Source of the DNA: Ophiosphaerella korrae
Taxonomy: Eukaryota; Ascomycota; Dothideomycetes; Pleosporales; Phaeosphaeriaceae
DNA: 17,545 nt
Direction of reading: 5' to 3'
Assembly: GCA_028456385.1 (NCBI GenBank)
Contig: JALNQF010000664.1
Location: forward strand, 1-17,545
Both the position numbers and the translations under genes were made by a program. The notes beneath the pieces were generated by a model. That model ran no database searches, was not told the DNA's origin, and saw only the letters and a list, made by a program, of their open reading frames with translations. Position 1 is the first letter of the stretch; every line of letters begins with the position of its first letter. Below are positions 9,801 to 17,545 of this stretch, piece after piece.

Positions 9801-12232
9801 TTAATTATTATTATGTCTATAACTATATTCTTAATTATTATTCCTTCTAGTTCTAATATAGAGATTACTGTTTTAAACCTAATACGTTCTTAGAATAGTT
9901 TTCTTTTAATTATACTTAATTATTAAGAGTATTTCTTTATTATATATTATATTCCTTCTATTTTTATAAACTTTTTTAATATAAAGTTCTTTATAGCTAT
10001 ACTATTAATTATTAATTATACTTTCTTTTCTTAGTACGTGCCTGTTTTTGTAATATATAGGCCTTTTATACCTTTTAGCTATTTTTACTTAGGTAATTTC
10101 GTAAATTATCTATCTTTTTAGGGCTATAGCTCTACCTTAAGTTTATATTCTTTGTATTTTAGATATTTATTATACGTGTATTTGTACTATAGTCCTCCTA
10201 AGACGTATTTTTTAGATAGTTTTAGTCTTAGCTTTACTACTACGTAGTCTTCTTCTAGTATTATTTCTTATCCTTAGATATCTTCTACTAGAATTACTCT
10301 TATATAATTATAGCCTCTTCTTCTTATTAGCTATATATTGTTATTTACTTTAGGGTTTCTATATATAATACAATTCTTATCTAGGTATAATATCTATAAT
10401 ACTTTAAAATATACTAGGTGTTTAGGGTCTATTATTTTGTTATCTCCCTCTTAGTATTTATCTTTTCTTAGCGTATTAGTAGTTAGGATATAGTATACTA
10501 CTAGTATTCTTAGTATATAAGCTTTATTAATCTATTTCGTCTTTTTTATAAGAGATTACTATTCTTTTTATATAGGTATCCTTTCTACTATAACTATATA
10601 TTACTTTATCTATTCTTAGAATAGTATAAACTTTATTTCGTTAAGGTTGCGTTCTTTCTAGTCTTTATACGCTTCCTCTATACTTATAACTAGTAAGTAT
10701 TTTTAAATAAACTTCTATTCTTTATTTTATTCCTCTATATCTATTATTGTATAACTATTGTAGCTATATATATCTAGCTAAGTGTACTCTATACCTTTTA
10801 TATTAACCTATTTTCTACTTTCTTATAGTCCTTTAGAAGAAGCTATAGTAGTCTCTTTATCTAGTACTAGTCTTTCGGCCTAGATTAATAGAGTCTAGGG
10901 TTCTTTCCCCTCTAAGTCTTCTACTAGTAGGTCTATTACGTATACTATTTTTTCTAGCTATACTTTTATTCTTTCTTTTATTACTACTACTCTATTCTTC
11001 TATAAGAACTATCTTACTCCTTACTTACTAGAAAAATATATATAGTAGTTATCTTTATAATAAAAAGTCTAATAAAGTATTATATATTATATTTCTTTGC
11101 TCCTAGCTACTTTTTCTTAAGGTTTAGCCTATACTTTTAGTACTTCTTTCTTACTTTTAGTTGTCTTTAACTATATTTCTTTATCTTTCTTATAGTCTTT
11201 ACTTCTATAGTCTTTTATAAAGTGTCTTAGTTTTCTATATTTATAATATACTATATCCTTCTTCTTTTATAATTAGTAGTCTTTCGCGTAGTAGCTTTTC
11301 TTACTATAGTTAAAGTACGTAAAGTCTTTATTCTTTCTTTTCTTTTTATCCTTGTTAGTGTTAAGGATTATAGGGTCTCTAATATCCTAGTTTCTAGGTT
11401 AGCTACTATACTTATTCTTCTTCTATTCTTAAAAATTATTGTTAATTTATATTACTTATTATTTTAGAGCTTCTAGTATCCTAGGTTTCTCTATATAGAT
11501 TATCTTGTATTAGATTTTCTTATTTAATTCTTGTTTAAATTATAATATTAGAGCTAATTTATTCTATTCTATATTTTATAATAGTTATTTAAACTATAAT
11601 ATATACTTAGGGATACTCTATTGTTATATAAGTCTTTTAAGTTTCTCTTTAGCCTATTAGGTATTATTTATATCTCTAAATACTACTCTTATTTATATAG
11701 TAAAGTATTTATAACTACTAAAGATAGCTCTAGTTTTATCCTTCTATATTATTAGGGCGTGTATTATATAGTCTATCTAGTATAGTTTAAACTATCTTAT
11801 TATATCTTCTTTAAGGTATATTCTATTATATATTACTTTCTTTTCTTCTATATTAAAGTGTAGTACTTATATATCTATCTAGAGTTATACTAATACTATA
11901 AAGAGTCTTAGTTTCTCTCTTATTCTAATAAATTTCTTAAGAATAAGTATTTTAAGTAGTTTCTTTATTGCACTTATCTCTAGTCTTTATATAATTAATT
12001 CTATCTAGTTTTAGCTTTTAATAATAGCTTTAATTTATACTTTATTCTACTTTACGTAGTCTTATAGTTCTTTATTCTATATCTCTAAAGCGTTAATTAC
12101 TATCTTTATATCTTCTTTTTCTAAGATTAGATTATTTATATAATCTTTAATTATCTCTTATATAGTACTATCTAATTTATAACTACTTCTAAGTGCCTTA
12201 GCTATTTATTTAGTTAAACTTTCTACTATTAT
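6659..12232 (-). pseudogene. Element C gag-pol polyprotein relic
   Basis: One frame across about 5.57 kb. Landmarks on the minus strand: start ATA near 12232; zinc knuckles at 11317-11276 and 11248-11207; protease site at 10006-9998; RT ESKS at about 9466; RT YLDD at 9100-9089 (now YLDN); RNase H first Asp near 8653 and a DALSR-type motif at 8314; integrase Asp at 7831-7829, Asp at 7633-7631 and Glu at 7525-7523 (D-D-35-E spacing); chromodomain about 6955-6800. Spacing between these landmarks equals that of B exactly, down to a 6-bp difference in the C-terminal tail. The protease triad reads N-S-I rather than N-S-R, which a transition cannot explain. All other damage is RIP-type. The original stop is ambiguous. 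Confidence 0.92.
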
Positions 12233-12290
12233 ATTAACTAGACTATACGCTACTTACACTTTACTCTTTGTAATAACTAAATTAGCAAGG
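12233..12290 (-). other. Leader of element C between 5' LTR and gag
   Basis: A 58-bp leader homologous to 3046-3106 of B. The first 21 bases after the LTR (12290-12270) occupy the primer-binding position but lack a recognisable tRNA complement. Confidence 0.55.
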
Positions 12291-12298
12291 TATAACAA

Positions 12299-12326
12299 GG
12301 TTACTAGGATTAACGTCCTAGTAACC
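12299..12326. repeat. Perfect 10-bp hairpin in 5' LTR of C
   Basis: GGTTACTAGG and CCTAGTAACC form a perfect 10-bp stem around an 8-base loop (ATTAACGT). It lies eight bases inside the LTR edge that faces gag. It is more complete than its partner at 5693-5720. Possible roles include RNA structure at the end of U5 or integrase end recognition, both inferred. Confidence 0.88.
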
Positions 12327-12496
12327 CTTAGAGTTATTAGTAAATTACGAGGTAATAACAAAAGCTTGTATTATAATTAGTAATAACTATAAATAATAGT
12401 TAATTTATATATACAATACTAAGTATTAGTGTTCTAGGTTAGAGATTAGATTACTAATATTATTCTAGTAATGTACATCCTATTAACTATATACTT

Positions 12497-12628
12497 CTAC
12501 TAATCTATTTGTGCGACATTATAGATTACTACTAATCTATTCGTATATAATTATAGATTACTTTAATCTATTTGTTTATTATTATAGATTACTCTAATCT
12601 ATCTATACGTAGTTATAGATTACTACTA
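12497..12628. repeat. About four 31-bp repeats in 5' LTR of C
   Basis: Same array as 5891-6022: units with TAGATTACT...AATCTAT dyads spaced about 31 bp. RIP differences between the two arrays are transitions, and the copy number is unchanged. Confidence 0.85.
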
Positions 12629-12749
12629 CGTGTCCTAGTTATAAGTAGTCTCCTAATTAAAGTTGTTACCCCGCTCGTCCTATACTTCGTTAGTACCTAA
12701 GTTAAGACTAATTAGTTCTATCTCGATTTCTCTTGTTACACCTATAACA

Positions 12750-12754
12750 ATATA
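12750..12754. repeat. Target-site duplication of element C, right copy (ATATA)
   Basis: Exact match to 5680-5684, followed by AAAAATAAGAAAAATAG, the continuation of element B as seen uninterrupted in A near 2220. Confidence 0.93.
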
Positions 12755-15753
12755 AAAAATAAGAAAAATAGCTTATAGAGCCTAAAGACTATCTTCTAGA
12801 ATATTAGCTATAAGACTTAGCGATAGACCTAGAAGAAAGAAAAGATATAGGATAGAGTTTAGTCTATAGAAAAACTAAAGAAGAATCTAAAATTAAATAA
12901 ATATTTATTAAAAATATAATAAAGAAAGGATAGATATAAGAATCTAAATCCTTAGTAGCGTATAGACTTATATTTATAGACAAAAAAAGAATAAGTAATA
13001 AAAGACCTTATATAGATTTTAGAAAAACTAATATAATTATAAGTAAAAACTAATACCCCTTACTATAAATAGATAAAATACAAGATAAGCTATAGAAAGT
13101 AAAGATCTTTATAAAACTAGATATCTAAAATACTTACTACTAAATTAGAATTAAAGAAAGTAATAAATAGAAAATAGTATTTAGAACGCAATATAAACTG
13201 TTTAAATACTTAGTTATACCTTTTAGATTAATAAATACACTAGTAGTATTCTAAGAAAGAATTAATATAGTACTAAGAAAGTACTTAGATATATTTATAT
13301 TTATATACCTAGATAATATCCTTATATTCTTAGAAATAGAGGAAGAATATATATAATATATATATAAAGTACTAAAGAAGCTAGTAAAAAATAAACTATT
13401 TCTTAAAATAAGAAAATAGAAATTCTATATAAAGGAAATAGACTTTCTTAGATTTATTATTAAACTAGGAAAAATTAAAATTAACCTAGAAAAAATTAAG
13501 TTAATTAATAAATAGCTAACACCTAAGAACCTAAAAGAGGTATAATAATTTTATAGGCTAGTAAACTTTTATAGAAAATTAATAGTAAGATAGTCTAAAG
13601 ATATAGAACTAATAACTAGACTTATAAAGAAAGATATACTATTTAAATAGATAGAAGAATATAATAAAGTATTTAAATAAATTAAAAAGAAATTTATAGA
13701 GAATCTAGTTATTAGAATATATAACCTAGAACTACTAGTAATAGTAAAAATAGACGCATCTAACTTAGTCGATAAAATAGTACTAATATAAGAAGATCTA
13801 AGAACTAAAAGAGAATACTTAGCTAAGTACTTTTCTAAGAAAATAAAACTAGTAGAACTTAACTACTTAATTTATAATAAAGAAATACTAGCAATCTATA
13901 AAGTATTTAAATAATAGAGAGTATACCTATAAAGAGTAAAGTACTAAATAAAGGTTTATATAGACTATAAGAATCTTATAAGATTTATAATAAATAAAGA
14001 GTTATTATAATAATATAAAAGATAGTAGGAATTCCTAATAATATTTAACTTTAAAGTTATATATATAAAAAGAAAATATAACTAATTTATAGACGCCCTA
14101 AGTAGAAAACTAAACTTCTAAGAAGAAGTAAGTACTACTAGTACTATTCTAGTTAAGAATAATAAAGGATATTTAGTTCTAAATACGCCTAAAATAGCTA
14201 TAACACTTAAAAGAAAGAGTAGTAAACTAGATAAATAGATTTAGAAAGAAATAAAAAAAGCTTCTAAAGAAATAAAAAATCTTAAAATCTAAAAAGGATT
14301 TATAAAAGTATATAGAAGAACGTATAGCTCTAAGAAGATATAAAGAGAATTTATATAGTAATTCTATAAACTACTAGTATATAGATACTAAAGTATTAAT
14401 AAGACTCTAGATAGGCTCTTAAAAGACTATTATATCTTAAGAGTAAGATAACTAGTAGAAGAAGTACTATAAGACTATATAGAATATTATAAAAATAACT
14501 ATAATAGATATATACTATATAGAATACTATAACTAGTAGAAGTACTAGAATAACTATAGGGAGTAATAATAATAGACTTTATTACAAAGTTACTTAAGTT
14601 AAAAGATCTAATATTAGGAATTAAGTATAATAGAATCTTAATAATAGTAAATAAACTTATAAAATATTTATATTTTAGACTATATAAAGAGAAAAGTAGG
14701 ATAGAATTTACTATATACTAGGTCCTAGAAACTATAGTTAGTTAATATAGACTTTTAGATAAAATTATTATAGATAAAGACGTAAGATTTATATTAAAAC
14801 TATAGAGAACAATTATATTATAATTAGGAGTAAAATATATAATATTAATAGTATATTATCTATAGATAGATAGATAATTAGAATATATAAACTAGATAGT
14901 AGAATAGTACCTAAGATACTACCTTAACTATAACTAGAACAATTAGGTATAGCTACTACTTATAGTATAGTTAGTATATAATAGCGTAAAAAACTTAGTA
15001 ATAAGAATATTACTCTATTTTATAAACTATAGATTTAACCCTAATATATATAGAATACTAAGAAATATAAAATCTTAGTCTCTAAAAGGAGAAAACTTTA
15101 CTAATAAACTTAGAGATATATATAATTAATTAAGATAGGACGTAGAGTTATTATATAATTAAATAGTAAAATACTATAATAAAAAGTATATAGAAAGACC
15201 TTAATTTAAAGAGAGAGAAAAAGTATAGTTACTAAGAAAGAATATTAAGAGTAAATAATTAAGTTTAAAACTAGATTACGTAAAAATTAAACTATACAAG
15301 ATTAAAAAGAAAGTTACACTAGTAATATTTAAACTATAGCTACTAAGTAAAATAAGGATATACCTAACCTTTTATATAGTACTACTATAGAAAGTACTAT
15401 AAAACGTAGAACTACTAGTATATAAAGTAGATATATGTAGAGAATAAGAAGAATAGGAAGTTAAAAAAATCTTAGTATACTAGTACTATAATAGTAGAAA
15501 CTACTACTTAGTAAAATAGATAAGTATTAATAAAAAAGGGTAACTATAGAAAGAAATATAAAAACTAGAGAATAACTTTAACTACTTTAAGAAACTAGAA
15601 GAGTTCTAAAATTAAAATCCTCTAGACTACCTTATAGTAAACTAAGAAAATCGATACTACTAATACTAGATAGAGAAGTAATAAGAACGTCTAACGTAAT
15701 AAGAACTAGAGTAGCCTCTACTATAGCCTTAAAATTAAGCTTAGACTCTATAA
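12755..15753 (+). pseudogene. Element B gag-pol, second part: RT, RNase H, integrase, chromodomain
   Basis: This continues the frame interrupted at 5684 and shows no frameshift over about 3 kb. RT: ESKS at 12940, KLDI near 13109, the FRTQYKLFKYLV block near 13180, and catalytic YLDD at 13306-13317 decayed to YLDN. RNase H: DAS motif at 13753, YIDYKNL (from YTDHKNL) near 13957, DALSRK at 14092. Integrase: a zinc-binding region about 14350-14480 with His/Cys turned to Tyr; Asp at 14575, Asp at 14773 and Glu at 14881, with D-D spacing of 66 codons and D-E of 36. Chromodomain about 15445-15605, with the aromatic-rich YYNSRNYYLVK core (VKW decayed to VK-stop). A Gln-rich tail follows; the original stop may lie anywhere from about 15607 to 15753. 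Confidence 0.92.
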
Positions 15754-16251
15754 AGGTAGCTTATATAATAGACTTCTTATTATTTAAAGCTTTTATTTTA
15801 TAAAGATAGACTATATAGGTATAATTTTTTACTTATATACTTAGAATCTAATTACGTTCCTTTTTAGCTTCTATAATCTACTTAGATAGTTTATCTTAAG
15901 TATAGTTAATAGCTCTCTCTATTATAAATAAGTATAGACGTATAAATAAGTATTATTAACCTATAATCTACTAGAGATAAGCTAAAAAGATTATAAAACG
16001 TATAAGTATTAGTATAAATATACGCTTTATATACTTTACTATACTTTAAAAAAATATAATCTATAAAAGGATTTAAAAACTTATAATAAGAATAAGAAAA
16101 TATTATAATACTATAGTGTAATATATAATCTATTAATTAAAGATAGTAAAGAGTACATTTAGTAAGTATAAAAGAAGATAAAGAACTTAATATTAATAAA
16201 GAAACTAGATTAATAACCTTAGCCCTAAAGTAGATAAACTAAAACCTACCT
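15754..16251 (+). other. 3' noncoding region of B between pol and polypurine tract
   Basis: About 500 bp homologous to 6158-6658 of C. In the sense direction it has frequent stops and no recognised domain. The antisense strand from about 15870 down to 15607 holds the counterpart of the possible antisense frame described for C, without the ATG (ATA here). No host sequence is present. Confidence 0.6.
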
Positions 16252-16265
16252 AGAGAGAGAAATAG
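16252..16265 (+). promoter_or_regulatory. Polypurine tract of element B
   Basis: AGAGAGAGAAATAG lies immediately before the 3' LTR, matching the position of the C tract. It is the plus-strand priming site in the ancestral element. Confidence 0.85.
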
Positions 16266-16500
16266 TATTATAGTTATAACAAGAGAAATTAAGATAGAGC
16301 TAATTAGTCTTAACTTAAGTACTAATAAAGTATAAAATAAGTAGAGTAATAACCTAGATTAGGAAGTATATTATAACCTAAATACGTAAAACGTAGAGTA
16401 ATCTATAAATATATATAATAGATTAAAGTAATCTATAAATATATATAATAGATTAGAGTAATCTATAGTATTATATAAATAGATTAGTAGAAGTATATAG
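16266..16500 (+). repeat. Truncated 3' LTR of element B (about 235 bp)
   Basis: It starts TATTATAGTTATAACAAGAG and follows the LTR of C, in reverse complement, up to AGTATATAG at 16492-16500. Sequence then switches to the inverted arm, so about half of the LTR is missing. Its central block carries the 30-bp dyad repeats typical of C, not the 56-bp repeat seen in the 5' LTR of B. That mismatch suggests recombination between related elements. Confidence 0.87.
16397..16490. repeat. 30-bp repeats in truncated 3' LTR of B
   Basis: AGTAATCTATA recurs at 16397, 16427 and 16457 with an exact 30-bp period, each with the TAGATTA...TAATCTA dyad. It is related to the 31-bp arrays in the LTRs of C, and the first two units are almost identical. 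Confidence 0.87.
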
Positions 16501-17545
16501 TATTATAAGTTAGAGCTTTACTTTATACGATTTAAGTAAGCCTATAGTAGTAAGCAAGCTATATAAGCTATTTAAGTTACTTTACTATATATAAGTAGCC
16601 TAGCTTAGATGGCGCTTTAATTAATAATTATCTTCTACTTATTTCTAAGCTTGTATCTAGTAATAGTTATAAGCTTAGAGCTAAAAATTACTTAATAGTT
16701 CTATCCTATACACTGTAGTAAGAGATCGCAAGCTTAGTATACTCTTATCTTATCTTATCTTATCTTATCTATTACTTAAACGCTTATAATATCTTATAGT
16801 AAGATTAGTCTACTTAATAAAGGTACTACTCTACTTAATAAGCACTTATAATAGCTAGTATAGTTTATATAACTCTATTATAATACTCTTAAGCTAGGTA
16901 TCTAGTAGCTAGTTAATCTAGAAGCTAATAATATCCGTAATATCTACGCTAATATACTAGTTTAACTTAAACTAAAGAGCCTAGTAATAGTAGAAGAAGT
17001 AACTACCTATAAGCTTATAATAGAGAAATACTAGGCTATAAAAGATACTTAGGTATTACAAATAGTATACTTTAGAGCTCTAAGTACCTAGGTAAACGCT
17101 ATAGTTAATCTAAGTTATCTAGTAATAGCTAAGATAACTCTACTTATAAATAATAAAGCTATATTATAAGAGCTTATCTAAACGCTAAAGAGCTTACTAG
17201 CTCTATCTAATACTAGCGCTAGTAATCTTATCTAAGCTTAATACTAAGCCTATCTATAGAAGGCTTACTAAGGACAATAATTACTAGAGCTCTAGTATAA
17301 TAAGTAGCTACGCCTATATTAGCGTATAATCGCGTATAATATTATAGAGGTAATAGGCGAGCTCGTAGTATAAGATTTCCTAGAGGCGTTAACGCTAAAG
17401 CTAGCTCTAGACTAGGCTTAGATAATAAGCTAATTAGTAATCTAGAGCTTAGTCCTTAGCTTAAAGGTACTTACGCTAAAGTAAATTAGTAGTATCTACT
17501 TAGCTCTATTATAGGAGTATAAGCTCTAAACTACTAATTAAGGAG
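16492..17545. repeat. Right arm of the long inverted repeat
   Basis: Reverse complement of 322-1375 with equal length (1,054 bp). Differences where compared are transitions, so both arms were mutated by RIP independently after duplication. Its first nine bases are shared with the truncated LTR of B. The arm runs off the window edge and would be expected to continue with the counterpart of 321 down to 1. As in the left arm, partly open frames exist on both strands but none is convincing. Confidence 0.9.
16744..16770. repeat. TTATC microsatellite in right arm
   Basis: About five perfect tandem CTTAT/TTATC units, the mirror of 1097-1124 in the left arm. The left copy has decayed by small substitutions. 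Confidence 0.88.

Larger units (their letters stand above)
5685..12749 (-). mobile_element. Element C: complete nested Ty3/Gypsy retrotransposon (7,065 bp)
   Basis: It is bounded by two 459-bp LTRs and a perfect 5-bp duplication (ATATA). On the minus strand from 12749 the order is 5' LTR, leader, gag-pol frame (12232 to about 6659), about 500 bp of 3' noncoding sequence, polypurine tract and 3' LTR. It is structurally complete but dead: every domain has stops from RIP. It is the youngest insertion, sitting inside B, and belongs to the same family as B. Confidence 0.94.
12291..12749 (-). repeat. 5' LTR of element C (459 bp)
   Basis: On the minus strand it begins TGTTATAGG with the TG intact and ends CCTTGTTATA. 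It matches 5685-6143 in length and organisation: GC-rich patch, four 31-bp repeats (12497-12628) and terminal hairpin (12299-12326). Differences are mainly C/T and G/A. It drives the minus-strand gag-pol in the ancestral element. Confidence 0.94.
2585..16500 (+). mobile_element. Element B: Ty3/Gypsy LTR retrotransposon, interrupted by C
   Basis: Order on the plus strand: 5' LTR, leader, gag, linker, protease, [element C inserted at 5685-12749], RT, RNase H, integrase, chromodomain, 3' noncoding region, polypurine tract, truncated 3' LTR. The PR-RT-RH-IN order plus a chromodomain after integrase is that of Ty3/Gypsy chromoviruses. Without C, B would be about 6.85 kb with a partial right LTR. 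It is inserted into element A at 2585. The two LTRs differ in their central block, so they may not come from a single integration event. Confidence 0.88.

Noticed and set aside
3107..15753. A -1 or +1 programmed frameshift between gag and pol
   Set aside because: Gag, protease, RT and integrase landmarks in B (after removing C) and in C all fall in one frame.
1..17545. The arms as terminal inverted repeats of one DNA transposon carrying the retroelements as cargo
   Set aside because: The inner junctions cut through A and the LTR of B, the outer ends are not visible, and no transposase or target-site duplication is seen. It remains possible but is not supported.
1..17545. Intact host genes or functional ORFs
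   Set aside because: No long frame is free of TAA/TAG and ATG is rare. All recognisable protein sequence belongs to retroelement relics.
1..17545. An AT-rich bacterial, plastid or mitochondrial origin
   Set aside because: TpA excess with CpA/TpG loss, LTR elements with chromodomain and 5-bp duplications point to RIP in a fungal nuclear genome. No organellar genes are present.

Overview
The window is a heterochromatin-like stretch of a filamentous ascomycete (Pezizomycotina) genome that has been mutated almost to saturation by repeat-induced point mutation (RIP). CpA and TpG are nearly absent and TpA is everywhere, while CpG, CpC and CpT survive. For example, the first 60 bases hold 11 TA and no CA or TG. 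This is the signature of C-to-T change at CpA on both strands. Almost every Gln (CAA/CAG) and Trp (TGG) codon has become TAA or TAG and ATG has become ATA, so no intact gene remains. I see no host gene, tRNA or rRNA, and nothing that looks bacterial.

Layout: (1) 1-1375 is a repeat arm of unknown family. Its part 322-1375 is the reverse complement of 16492-17545, with equal length and only transition differences where compared. (2) 1376-2584 is element A, the internal fragment of a Ty3/Gypsy gag-pol (+), truncated on its left side at the arm. (3) 2585-16500 is element B, a Ty3/Gypsy chromovirus-type element (+) inserted into the reverse transcriptase (RT) region of A. (4) 5685-12749 is element C, a complete 7,065-bp copy of the same family (-) inserted into B between the protease and RT. 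C has two 459-bp LTRs and a perfect 5-bp target-site duplication (ATATA). (5) B resumes at 12755 and runs through RT, RNase H, integrase and chromodomain to a polypurine tract and a truncated 3' LTR (16266-16500). (6) 16492-17545 is the inverted second arm.

B and C each carry one long gag-pol frame: capsid, two CCHC zinc knuckles, a long linker of about 400 residues, retropepsin, RT, RNase H, HHCC/DDE integrase, and chromodomain. The spacing between landmark motifs is identical in the two copies, apart from 6 bp near the C-terminus. Their decay is therefore almost purely by point transition, as expected if RIP inactivated them when young. The insertion order is A, then B, then C. The arms cut into A on the left and into the 3' LTR of B on the right, so the present inverted arrangement arose after B had inserted.

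The points most worth a second look are the inverted arms with the same 9-bp microhomology at both inner junctions, the mismatched LTR central blocks of B, the large gag-protease linker, and a possible antisense reading frame downstream of pol. I did not find a novel functional system; the region is best read as a dead, nested transposon cluster.
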